NCBI GenBank assembly: GCA_964437735.1
Contig: CAYTID010000007.1
Span: 1-43,770, forward strand
DNA from: CAYTID01 sp964437735
GTDB lineage: Bacteria; Bacteroidota; Ignavibacteria; UBA10030; BY39
Direction of reading: 5' to 3'
Length of the DNA stretch: 43,770 nt
A program made the translations under genes and the position numbers. The notes under the pieces are model-generated. The model was given only the letters and a program-made list of their open reading frames with translations, was not told the DNA's origin and searched no databases. Shown here piece after piece: positions 23,419 through 31,763 of this stretch (the stretch's first letter is position 1; every line of letters starts with the position of its first letter).

Positions 23419-25095
23419 ATGAAAACTAAAATCATACTAATTGTTGCCATATTAATTATAATATCATTAGTTTTATACTTATTCATAATAAAAACCAATA
23501 GGGCTGATATGATACTGATAAATGGAAATATTTATACATTGGATAACACACAACCTTTGGCGGAAGCAATAGCTATTAAAAACGGGAAAATAGCTGCCGT
23601 TGGTAAAACAGACCTTGTGTTAGAAAAATATCAAAGCGAAAATGTTGTCGATTTAAAAGGCAAAACAGTTGTACCAGGGCTAATAGATGCTCACGCGCAT
23701 ATGTTTGGACTTGGACAAATGTTAAACTCTTTAATATTAGTCGGAATGAAATCGAGCGCTGAAATATCTCTGCTCGTTGGTGAAAAAGCGAAATCATTAA
23801 ATAAGGGCGAATGGATTTATGGCAGAGGATGGGATCAAACTCTTTGGATTAACAAAAATTTTCCCGATAAATATATTCTGGATGAAGTCTCTCCCGATAA
23901 TCCTGTTATTTTAGGGCGGATAGATGGACATGCTATTTGGGTGAATCAAAAAGCAATGGATATTGCAAAAATTGATAATACAACTCCGGATATTCAAGGG
24001 GGAGTTATCATCCGCAATTCAGACGGATTTCCAACAGGAATATTTATCGATAAGGCGGCTGAGTTAATCGAAAAATCAGTGCCAGCTCCTTCAGAGGATG
24101 AAATCGAAAATAGTATATTGCTCGCCGCAAAAGAATGTGTAAAATTCGGATTAACCGAGGTACACGATATGGGATTAAATTCTCAGATAATAAAAATTTA
24201 TAAGAAACTTGCTCTGGAAAAAAAATTACCAATTCGGATTTACGGGGCAATCGAAGCACCTGGAGCGGCTTGGGATGCCGAAATTAAAAACAAACCTACA
24301 TTAGGATTTGCTGATGATATGTTCAATTTACGTGCAGTTAAAATGTATGCCGATGGAGCATTGGGTTCACGAGGTGCTGCATTAGTAGAGAATTATTCCG
24401 ACGATCCGGGAAACCGCGGTATCACAATTATGGCCGATGCAGATATGGAAATGATTTCCAAAGAAGCGATTCAAAAAGGTTATCAAGTGTGTATCCATGC
24501 AATCGGAGACAGGGCAAACCATATAGTTTTAAATTTATTCGAACGCCTAAATGCATCAACAGTTAAACAAGATATAAGATCCCGAATCGAGCATGCACAG
24601 GTTATTTTGCAAGATGACATCCCTCGTTTTAAAAAATTGAATGTACTCCCAAGTATGCAGCCAATTCACGCTACATCTGACATGGATTGGGTGGAAGACA
24701 GGTTGGGAACAGACCGGGTTAAAGGAGCTTATGCCTGGAAGTCGCTAATCAATTCGGGTTCGATAATACCGGCAGGCTCCGATTTTCCGAATGACATAAT
24801 GCAGCCACTCTGGGGTTTTTATGCTGCAGTGACCAGGACAGATCAGGATGGTAATCCTGATGGAGGTTGGTATCCCGATCAGATAATGACAAGGAACGAA
24901 GCTTTGAAAGCATATACCACCTGGGCAGCATTTGCCGGATTTGCGGAAAAGAAAAAGGGGACCATCGAAGTGGGAAAATATGCTGATATCACTGTACTGT
25001 CGAACGATATTATGACAATCCCTGCAAAAGAAATATTGACAACGAATATCGTGATGACGATAGTCAACGGAAATGTTGTATATATGCACAGATGA
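23419..25095 (+). CDS. Membrane-anchored amidohydrolase (YtcJ-like, Amidohydro_3 family)
   Basis: A 558-residue metal-dependent hydrolase. An N-terminal hydrophobic helix (4-24) acts as anchor or uncleaved signal, so the enzyme probably faces the periplasm. The composite beta domain ADMILINGNIYTLD...AIAIKNGKIAAVG comes next, then VVPGLIDAHAHMFGLG with metal-binding His92 and His94, the GRIDGHAIWVN segment, KMYADGALGSRGAAL, a third His in VCIHAIGDRANH, RIEHAQ, and PAGSDFPND with the conserved Asp. The C-terminus returns to the beta domain with GTIEVGKYADITVLSNDIM. The substrate cannot be predicted; family members act on amides, carbamates or cyclic ureas. It stands alone between short intergenic gaps and is not obviously linked to its neighbours. 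Confidence 0.9.
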   Translation: MKTKIILIVAILIIISLVLYLFIIKTNRADMILINGNIYTLDNTQPLAEAIAIKNGKIAAVGKTDLVLEKYQSENVVDLKGKTVVPGLIDAHAHMFGLGQMLNSLILVGMKSSAEISLLVGEKAKSLNKGEWIYGRGWDQTLWINKNFPDKYILDEVSPDNPVILGRIDGHAIWVNQKAMDIAKIDNTTPDIQGGVIIRNSDGFPTGIFIDKAAELIEKSVPAPSEDEIENSILLAAKECVKFGLTEVHDMGLNSQIIKIYKKLALEKKLPIRIYGAIEAPGAAWDAEIKNKPTLGFADDMFNLRAVKMYADGALGSRGAALVENYSDDPGNRGITIMADADMEMISKEAIQKGYQVCIHAIGDRANHIVLNLFERLNASTVKQDIRSRIEHAQVILQDDIPRFKKLNVLPSMQPIHATSDMDWVEDRLGTDRVKGAYAWKSLINSGSIIPAGSDFPNDIMQPLWGFYAAVTRTDQDGNPDGGWYPDQIMTRNEALKAYTTWAAFAGFAEKKKGTIEVGKYADITVLSNDIMTIPAKEILTTNIVMTIVNGNVVYMHR

Positions 25096-25178
25096 AAACG
25101 GAGAACTGCAATAAAAACAAGATTTGTATAATCATCATAAAATCAGTAATTTACGCCTGTTATTGATAAAATGTATTT

Positions 25179-26054
25179 ATGAATGGAAAGAACATTAATA
25201 CCTTGTATCTCCAATTTGTAGAGTATTCTAAAAATTTTGAACCGGAAACAAGGGGAACATATATTCGTGCTCTCCGCACCTTCGTCAATTGGATTGGCGA
25301 ACGGAAAAAATTTGAAATTTCCGAACAGGAAGTTCGCAATTACAAAGAATTTTTGATAAAAACTAAGAAACTTAAACCAAATTCAACTTCTACTTATCTG
25401 GCAGCACTTAGGAAATTTTTAAATTATTTAATTACAAAAAAAGTAATCAGTACAAATCCGGCAAATCGGGTAAAAGGTTTTCCGCGACCTAAATCGCACA
25501 CAAGAAAGTATTTGAATTCATCTGAAATTGAAAAATTAGTATCATCAATTGATACAAGTGATGATAGGGGAAAGCGCGATTATGCCATTATCGGATTGAT
25601 GTTGAAATGCGGACTTTCTGAAAAAGAACTTGTGTATGCTAATATATCGGACATCAAGAAGGAGAATTCGAAAATTACGTTGAACGTTCGGGGGAAAGGA
25701 CATTCGTTTAAGGATGAATTTGTTGTAATTCCGTCAAATATACACGCTGCGATCGATAAATACCTTTCCACCAGAAAAAATATTATTCCTTCACACCCTT
25801 TATTTTTAAGCGCAGGGAATAAAGTGCATGGAAAACGGATGAGTACGAGAGGAATTCGGGAACGCGTAAATTACTATCTGAAAAAATCGGGTATTAAGAA
25901 AAACCGGGATAGAGTAATGACACCATACTCTCTGCGTCATACTGCGGCTTCAATATTAGCAACATCCGGGGCATCACCTGAAACAATAAAAAAAAGAATG
26001 AGATTAGGTACTCTCAAAACAGCGCAAATTTACATAGAAAATATAAAAAAATAA
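25179..26054 (+). CDS. XerC/XerD-like tyrosine recombinase lacking three catalytic residues
   Basis: A 291-residue protein with the full two-domain Xer architecture: SAM-like N-terminal core-binding domain (1-95) and catalytic domain (100-291). Counting against XerD (R148, K172, H244, R247, H270, Y279), the equivalents here are Ser147 (CGLSEKEL where XerC/D have TGLRxSEL), Lys173, Tyr250 (PYSLRHT for PHxLRHT), Arg253, Leu276 and Tyr285. The spacing is nearly identical throughout, so the losses look real and not an alignment slip. It may bind DNA without recombining it, or work with an active partner. The gene is 4 bases before leuS and heads a nine-gene operon, so it is not a decaying mobile element. 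Confidence 0.85.
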   Translation: MNGKNINTLYLQFVEYSKNFEPETRGTYIRALRTFVNWIGERKKFEISEQEVRNYKEFLIKTKKLKPNSTSTYLAALRKFLNYLITKKVISTNPANRVKGFPRPKSHTRKYLNSSEIEKLVSSIDTSDDRGKRDYAIIGLMLKCGLSEKELVYANISDIKKENSKITLNVRGKGHSFKDEFVVIPSNIHAAIDKYLSTRKNIIPSHPLFLSAGNKVHGKRMSTRGIRERVNYYLKKSGIKKNRDRVMTPYSLRHTAASILATSGASPETIKKRMRLGTLKTAQIYIENIKK

Positions 26055-26058
26055 ATTT

Positions 26059-28581
26059 ATGAATTATCCTTTTGAAGAAATTGAAAAGAAATGGCAAAAT
26101 TTTTGGGACGAGAATGAAGTCTTCAAGGTTGTTGAAGATTCGTCAAAACAAAAATTATACATACTCGATATGTTTCCTTATCCTTCAGGAGCAGGATTGC
26201 ATGTAGGTCACCCTGAGGGCTACACAGCTACTGATATCATTTCTCGTTATAAACGGATGAATGGTTTTAACGTTTTACATCCGATGGGATGGGATGCTTT
26301 TGGTTTACCTGCTGAACGTTATGCAATGCAAACCGGAATCCATCCAAGAAAAACAACCCAGCAAAATATTGCAACGTTTAAACGCCAGATAAAAATGTTG
26401 GGTCTTTCATATGATTGGTCGAGGGAAATCGATACAACTGATCCCTGTTATTATAAATGGACTCAATGGATATTTTTACAAATATACAATTCATGGTTTG
26501 ATAAGAAATCGGGGAAGGCTCGTCCAATTTCAGAACTTGAGATTCCTGAAGATTTAACTGAAAAAGAAAAATATGATTACATATCAAAACGCAGGCTTGC
26601 ATATCTTGCAGAGATGCCTGTAAATTGGTGTGCGGAATTGGGAACTGTTCTTGCTAATGAAGAAGTCGATGAGTGGGTGGAAAAAGGATATAAAGTTGAA
26701 CGTAAATTGATGCGCCAGTGGATGTTGAGAATAACCGCATATGCTGACAGGCTTGAAAATGATTTGAAAGATTTAAATTGGCCCGATAGTATTAAAGAAA
26801 TGCAGCGTAACTGGATTGGCAAGTCGGAAGGAGCGGAGATTGTATTCGGAATACACGATTCGGAAGATTCGATATTTGTTTTTACAACAAGACCGGATAC
26901 TCTTTTTGGAGCAACGTATATGGTCCTTGCACCTGAACATCGGTTGGTCGACAAAATTACAACGCCTGAATACTCAGAAGACGTTGAAGAATATCGGAAT
27001 CAGGCAAAATTGAAAAGTGAACTCGAGCGTACGTCACTCGATAAAAATAAAACAGGTGTGTTTACAGGTGGTTATGCAGTCAATCCGGCAACGAAAAAAG
27101 AAATTCCAATCTGGATCGCTGATTATGTAATGATATCATACGGGACAGGTGGGATAATGGCTGTTCCGGGACACGACGAGAGAGATTATGCTTTCGCACA
27201 ATCATATCATTTACCAATTGTCGAGGTTGTTTCAGGTGGCGATATATCTAAATCAGCTTATACTGAAAACGGAGTTAATGTTAATTCTGCAAATGATGAA
27301 ATATCAATAAATAATCTTCCTACAAATGAAGCAAAGGAGAAAATCATACAATGGCTTGAGGATCGCAAGATCGGTAAGCGAATGATAAATTACAAACTTC
27401 GTGATTGGCTTTTTTCCCGTCAGAGATACTGGGGTGAACCGTTTCCTCTTGTATACATGGAAGATGGAACCGCCAAAGCGCTTCCCGAAAGTGAGTTACC
27501 GATAATTTTACCGGAGGTTGAATCGTATAAACCAAGCGGAACGGGAGAATCACCATTGGGAACAATAGACTCATGGTTAAATCATACAGATCCGGCAACT
27601 GGGAAAAAGTGTCGACGCGAAACTCATACGATGCCTCAATGGGCCGGTTCCTGCTGGTACTATCTCAGATACCTTGACCCCAAAAATGACAAAGAGTTTA
27701 TATCTAAAGAAAAAGAAAAATATTGGATGCCCGTTGATCTATACGTAGGGGGTGCAGAGCATGCTGTTTTACACCTTCTTTATTCACGTTTTTGGCATAA
27801 GGTATTATTTGATTTAGGACACGTTTCCACGAAGGAACCTTTTGGTCGTTTAGTTAATCAAGGGCTAATACTTGGTGAAGACGGCCAAAAAATGTCAAAA
27901 TCATTAGGAAATGTGGTTAATCCGGATGAAGTTGTTAAGGAATACGGGGCAGATGCTTTACGCTTATTCGAAATGTTCATGGGACCTCTCGAGGATACCA
28001 AGCCATGGTCAACAAAAGGAGTAGAAGGAGTTTTTAGATTTTTGAATCGTGTCTGGCGGTTGTTTATCGATGATGAAGGCAATCTGAATAAAAGTATTCA
28101 AATCGTATCCATGTCTCCCGAGCAGGAGCGATTATTACATCAAACTATTAAAAAAGTTCAATACGATATAGAGTCTTTAAACTTCAACACTGCAATTTCA
28201 CAAATGATGATTTTTGTAAATGGGTTTACCAATTTAGAGGTTAAGCCACTGAAAGCGTTGCAAAATTTTATTTTGGCTTTATCTCCATTTGCGCCACACA
28301 TAGGGGAAGAAATTTGGCAACGGCTCGGTAATAAGGATTCAATAGTGTATCAAACTTGGCCTGCTTTTGACGAAGCAAAAACAAAAGAAGATACTGTCGA
28401 AATGGTAGTTCAGGTGAATGGGAAAATCAGGGCAAAATTTCAAATCCCTGTCAATACCGGAGAAGACGAGGTAAAAAGTCAGGCTCTTAACGATGAATGC
28501 GTAAAAAAATATCTAGAAGGTAAAAATATAATTAAAATAATATTTGTTAAAAACAGGTTGTTGAATATCGTTATCAAATAA
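26059..28581 (+). CDS. leuS: Leucyl-tRNA synthetase
   Basis: Charges tRNA-Leu. The 840 residues are a full-length class I synthetase: N-terminal FPYPSGAGLHVGHPEGYTATD with the HIGH-equivalent HVGH (48-51), the MNWxGWDAFGLPAE-type segment (HPMGWDAFGLPAERYA), the CP1 editing domain with the TTRPDTLFGATYMVLAPEH threonine-rich region and GHDERDYAFA (editing Asp), the KMSKS loop at 611-615 (GQKMSKSLGN), the anticodon-binding helices, and a C-terminal VQVNGKIRAKFQIP domain. No frameshift or missing motif. It sits between the Xer-like gene (4-base gap) and the O-antigen-ligase-like gene (5-base gap). Confidence 0.98.
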   Translation: MNYPFEEIEKKWQNFWDENEVFKVVEDSSKQKLYILDMFPYPSGAGLHVGHPEGYTATDIISRYKRMNGFNVLHPMGWDAFGLPAERYAMQTGIHPRKTTQQNIATFKRQIKMLGLSYDWSREIDTTDPCYYKWTQWIFLQIYNSWFDKKSGKARPISELEIPEDLTEKEKYDYISKRRLAYLAEMPVNWCAELGTVLANEEVDEWVEKGYKVERKLMRQWMLRITAYADRLENDLKDLNWPDSIKEMQRNWIGKSEGAEIVFGIHDSEDSIFVFTTRPDTLFGATYMVLAPEHRLVDKITTPEYSEDVEEYRNQAKLKSELERTSLDKNKTGVFTGGYAVNPATKKEIPIWIADYVMISYGTGGIMAVPGHDERDYAFAQSYHLPIVEVVSGGDISKSAYTENGVNVNSANDEISINNLPTNEAKEKIIQWLEDRKIGKRMINYKLRDWLFSRQRYWGEPFPLVYMEDGTAKALPESELPIILPEVESYKPSGTGESPLGTIDSWLNHTDPATGKKCRRETHTMPQWAGSCWYYLRYLDPKNDKEFISKEKEKYWMPVDLYVGGAEHAVLHLLYSRFWHKVLFDLGHVSTKEPFGRLVNQGLILGEDGQKMSKSLGNVVNPDEVVKEYGADALRLFEMFMGPLEDTKPWSTKGVEGVFRFLNRVWRLFIDDEGNLNKSIQIVSMSPEQERLLHQTIKKVQYDIESLNFNTAISQMMIFVNGFTNLEVKPLKALQNFILALSPFAPHIGEEIWQRLGNKDSIVYQTWPAFDEAKTKEDTVEMVVQVNGKIRAKFQIPVNTGEDEVKSQALNDECVKKYLEGKNIIKIIFVKNRLLNIVIK

Positions 28582-28586
28582 TAATA

Positions 28587-29822
28587 ATGAATATTAATAT
28601 TAAAAATTTGTTTTTCTCTTCATTCAATCAATTTGGGACAAAAATTGATAAATTAATTTTTACTTTTATTTTGTTGTTCATATTAAGCTCTACTTTTTCA
28701 ATTGCTGTCGCTCAGATTACTTATTTTACAGCTCTAGCAATTTGGTTGTTCAAAATTATTTATGAAAAAAAAGCGAGTGTCGAATCGACTCCATTCGATT
28801 ATTATTTCGTGTTATTTATCGGTGCTGAACTTTTATCAACAATATTTTCGAACGATATTACACAATCGCTTTTTTATTTGCACAAAAGAGTTATCATTAT
28901 TCCGATCATATATCTGATTGGATATTGGTTAAAGACACAGGAACGATTGGAATTGGGAATATGTGTTCTTGTTCTCTCAGCCTTTTTAGTTTCTCTGTAT
29001 GGTGTCTATGATGTTTTAATGAATTTCACTGAATATATTAACTTTCAGCGGCGGGTAAATTTATTTCAGTTTTATATGACTGCGGGGGGCTTGATGATGA
29101 TCTCAAGCTTGATGATACTGAGTTTTATTACTTCACGAGATACTCCCCGATATTATAAAATAGCGGGAGCAATTTCAATTATACCGATTTTATTTTCTCT
29201 TCTTTTTACTTTTACCCGGAGTTCGTGGCTTGGATTTATTGCCGGAACAATTTTAATCTCATTTCACAGGTCTAAAAAATTGTTTGTGGGTTTATTGTTG
29301 GCAATCGTCTTAATTATTTTAATCGTTCCGCCCGGTTTTCAGGATAGAATTTTCAGTATCGTTAATATATATCATCACAATAATGTGGAAAGACTTCAAA
29401 TGTGGCAAACCGGATGGGAAGTATTTCTAGACCACCCGATAGTTGGGGTGGGTGACATTGGGACAGAAGAATTCTTTGGAAAATATGGTCCGCCCGGAGC
29501 CAAGCCATTCGGTCATTTACATAATAATTATTTAAACTGGGCTGTAAAATTAGGATTGATAGGATTAATTATCATATTAATTTTATTTGTAAAAATATTT
29601 ATTACCGAATGGAAAACTGCCATGCAATCCGGTAAAGATTGGTTGACAAATTCAACTGCGTTGGGGAGTGCTGCCGCGCTAATAGGGTTTCATGTCAACG
29701 GACTATTTGAGTGGAATTTCGGAGATACTGAAGTTATAATGTTCCTATGGATTACTGTTGGATTATCGGTTGCAGCACTAAAAATAAACAATAAAAATAT
29801 CAGGACTGAAATTGATAAATAG
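28587..29822 (+). CDS. O-antigen ligase/polymerase-like membrane protein (WaaL/Wzy superfamily)
   Basis: A 411-residue polytopic membrane protein with about ten to twelve hydrophobic segments. It carries the WaaL/Wzy signature: FTRSSWLGFIAGTIL in the middle (Arg in a membrane-proximal loop), and a large periplasmic loop with WQTGWEVFLDHPIVGVGDIG and HLHNNYLNWAVKLG, where the His-x-His-Asn pattern is typical of the ligase loop. Family members transfer or polymerise glycans on undecaprenyl diphosphate. Which glycan is involved here is unknown. Its 3' end overlaps the following glycosyltransferase gene by 11 bases, supporting coupled translation and a shared role in surface polysaccharide or LPS. 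Confidence 0.85.
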   Translation: MNINIKNLFFSSFNQFGTKIDKLIFTFILLFILSSTFSIAVAQITYFTALAIWLFKIIYEKKASVESTPFDYYFVLFIGAELLSTIFSNDITQSLFYLHKRVIIIPIIYLIGYWLKTQERLELGICVLVLSAFLVSLYGVYDVLMNFTEYINFQRRVNLFQFYMTAGGLMMISSLMILSFITSRDTPRYYKIAGAISIIPILFSLLFTFTRSSWLGFIAGTILISFHRSKKLFVGLLLAIVLIILIVPPGFQDRIFSIVNIYHHNNVERLQMWQTGWEVFLDHPIVGVGDIGTEEFFGKYGPPGAKPFGHLHNNYLNWAVKLGLIGLIIILILFVKIFITEWKTAMQSGKDWLTNSTALGSAAALIGFHVNGLFEWNFGDTEVIMFLWITVGLSVAALKINNKNIRTEIDK

Positions 29823-30594
29823 ATTATCGGTTGTGGTGATCACAAAAAATGAAGAGGATAATATTGAAGATTGTCTGAAAAGCGTGCAATGGGCTGATGA
29901 AATTGTTGTAATCGACTCAGGCAGTAGCGATCGCACAGTCGAGATAGCTGGAAAATATACAAATAAAATCTTTATTGAAGATTGGCAGGGTTATTCTCAT
30001 GCGAAAAATTTCGGTATCAGTAAAACCACAGGCGATTGGATTTTGTCAATTGATGCTGATGAACGAGTAACACCTGAGCTTGCTGATGAATTAAAAATGC
30101 TTTTAAGAGAAAACAACTTGCCTTTTTCCGGTTATCAGGTCGCACGACGCGCTTATTTTTTAGGGAAATGGATAAAATATTGTGGTTGGTATCCCGGATA
30201 TGTTACACGATTTTACAAAAAGGGAATTGGAAGTTACAATGAAGCGCGTGTTCACGAAAAATTCGAATTCACCGGAGAGTCCGGTATTTTAAAAAATGAT
30301 CTGCTTCATTTCACTGATCCTTCATTAGATCATTATTACAAAAAATTTGATACGTATACAACGCTTGCTGCAGAAAATTTGCATTTACAAAATAAAAAAT
30401 TCCGGGTATCGGATATTACAATTAGACCTGTTTTTACTTTTTTCAGAATGTACATTTTGCAGAGGGGATTTTTAGACGGGAAACATGGTTTAGTACTTTG
30501 TTTATTATCGGCATTTTATGTTTTTTCAAAATATGTAAAGTTATGGGAACTTAAAATATCTAATCAATTATTAAAATATAGAGGCAAAACATGA
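29812..30594 (+). CDS. Family 2 glycosyltransferase, WaaE/KdtX-like
   Basis: A 260-residue GT-A fold transferase of the LPS-core WaaE type. N-terminal LSVVVITKNEEDNIEDCLKS is the nucleotide-binding strand/loop, EIVVIDSGSSDRTVEIA follows, and SIDADERVTPEL holds the DxD-type metal site. The C-terminal part has RFYKKGIGSYNEARVHEKFEF and the basic amphipathic FRMYILQRGFLDGKHGLVL, common in this subfamily. The start is TTG at 29812, inside the end of the previous gene; no nearer ATG fits the family N-terminus. It probably adds a sugar to lipid A-core or a related surface glycan. The last bases overlap the next start codon (ATGA). Confidence 0.88.
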   Translation: MINRLSVVVITKNEEDNIEDCLKSVQWADEIVVIDSGSSDRTVEIAGKYTNKIFIEDWQGYSHAKNFGISKTTGDWILSIDADERVTPELADELKMLLRENNLPFSGYQVARRAYFLGKWIKYCGWYPGYVTRFYKKGIGSYNEARVHEKFEFTGESGILKNDLLHFTDPSLDHYYKKFDTYTTLAAENLHLQNKKFRVSDITIRPVFTFFRMYILQRGFLDGKHGLVLCLLSAFYVFSKYVKLWELKISNQLLKYRGKT

Positions 30595-30887
30595 ACGATA
30601 TTCAAAAAGATGAGTTATTGTTAGCACAAATTATATATATGTTTCAAGCTGCCGCGCTTCAGCAAATGGGTAAAATAAAAAATCCAATGACAGATAAAAT
30701 TGAGCGGAATATCGATCAGGCTGAACTTACTATTGATATTCTGGATATTATTTTCAGAAAAATGAAAGGGAATTTAACTTCTACTGAAGATAAAATGTTC
30801 TCGGAAGTATTGAAAGAGCTTAAATTAAATTTCGTTGATGAAAAAGCAAAGGGACCTGATCAACCAAATGGCGAACAGAAGGAATGA
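30591..30887 (+). CDS. DUF1844 protein
   Basis: A 98-residue, largely helical, soluble protein. The pattern LLAQIIYMFQAAALQQMGKI, NPMTDKIERNIDQAELTIDIL and GNLTSTEDKMFSEVLKELKLNFV matches DUF1844 closely (family consensus: hydrophobic helix with ALxxLG, NPxTGxxxxDLxxAxxxIDxL, GNLTxEExxxLxxxLxxLRxxYV). The C-terminus is polar and probably disordered. Function not known in any organism that I can name. It overlaps the upstream glycosyltransferase by 4 bases (ATGA) and the nadK frame begins at its stop, so it is tightly embedded in the operon. Confidence 0.88.
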   Translation: MNDIQKDELLLAQIIYMFQAAALQQMGKIKNPMTDKIERNIDQAELTIDILDIIFRKMKGNLTSTEDKMFSEVLKELKLNFVDEKAKGPDQPNGEQKE

Positions 30888-30889
30888 TT

Positions 30890-31762
30890 ATGAAATTCGG
30901 TATTATGGGAAATATATCCAAGCCAATGTTGCCTGAAGTTGTTTCTGATTTGGTTTCTTATTTTGTGAAGAAAAAACTGGATTTTGTGGTTAGCGAGGAT
31001 ATCCATAAAAACTTAAATAAAAATTATAATCGTAAAATCAAGGAATATCTTCCTCTAAAAAAAATACCAGGGAATTGCGATGTTTTGATAGCCCTCGGTG
31101 GCGATGGTACGATGCTGACAGCTGCAAGGATTGTGGGCAGGGCGGGGATCCCGATTTTTGGTATTAACCTTGGCAAATTAGGTTTTTTAGCAGAGGTTAA
31201 CGTTAAAGAGATGTTTAAAAGCATTGATTCAGTTATCAATAATAATTTTTTAGTCGAAAACCGGATGGTACTTGAAGCATTTTCAAATCAAAAAAAGAAA
31301 CATTTTTTCGGATTGAATGATATAGTAATCGACCGTGGAGCTTACAAGAGAATGATAAAACTTGAAGCGTATGTGGATGATAAATATCTAGTGACTTATT
31401 CCGCCGACGGACTGATTATAACTACTCCGACAGGGTCAACGGCGTACTCACTCGCTGCGGGAGGACCGGTTGTGTTTCCTGAAACCGATGTGATTATTAT
31501 AAATCCAATCGCTGCACATAGTCTGACTGCGCGACCTGTCATCGTACCTAATACCGGAGTAATAAAAGTCATTGTCAAAAGTGAATCAAAAATTCATTTG
31601 ACAGCAGATGGTCAGGAAGAAGAATTCTATCAGCCCCCTGCAGAATTTGTAATTAAAAAGGCAGATTATAATGTAAAAATTATTAAAATGAAAAGGGGTT
31701 CTTACTTCGATTTACTAAGAACTAAACTTCACTGGGGAAGAGATTTAAGGTTCGAAAAATAA
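30890..31762 (+). CDS. nadK: NAD kinase
   Basis: Phosphorylates NAD to NADP, the only route to NADP. The 290 residues contain the catalytic GGDGT (70-74, in LIALGGDGTMLTAAR), GINLGKLGFLAEV, GLIITTPTGSTAYSLAAGGPVV and HSLTARPVIVP, all diagnostic. An in-frame ATG at 30884 overlaps the previous stop, but AAGGA at 30879-30883 spaces better to ATG 30890, and the NadK family begins with MxxxGIxxNxxKP, so 30890 is preferred. radA begins one base after the stop. Confidence 0.97.
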   Translation: MKFGIMGNISKPMLPEVVSDLVSYFVKKKLDFVVSEDIHKNLNKNYNRKIKEYLPLKKIPGNCDVLIALGGDGTMLTAARIVGRAGIPIFGINLGKLGFLAEVNVKEMFKSIDSVINNNFLVENRMVLEAFSNQKKKHFFGLNDIVIDRGAYKRMIKLEAYVDDKYLVTYSADGLIITTPTGSTAYSLAAGGPVVFPETDVIIINPIAAHSLTARPVIVPNTGVIKVIVKSESKIHLTADGQEEEFYQPPAEFVIKKADYNVKIIKMKRGSYFDLLRTKLHWGRDLRFEK

Positions 31763-31763
31763 T

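Noticed and set aside
25179..26054. Integrase of a mobile element or prophage edge
   Set aside because: No attachment repeats, phage genes or composition change; the gene is 4 bases from leuS within a housekeeping operon.
26577..26954. Open frame of 125 codons on the minus strand
   Set aside because: Wholly inside leuS, no ribosome site or recognisable domain; shadow frame.
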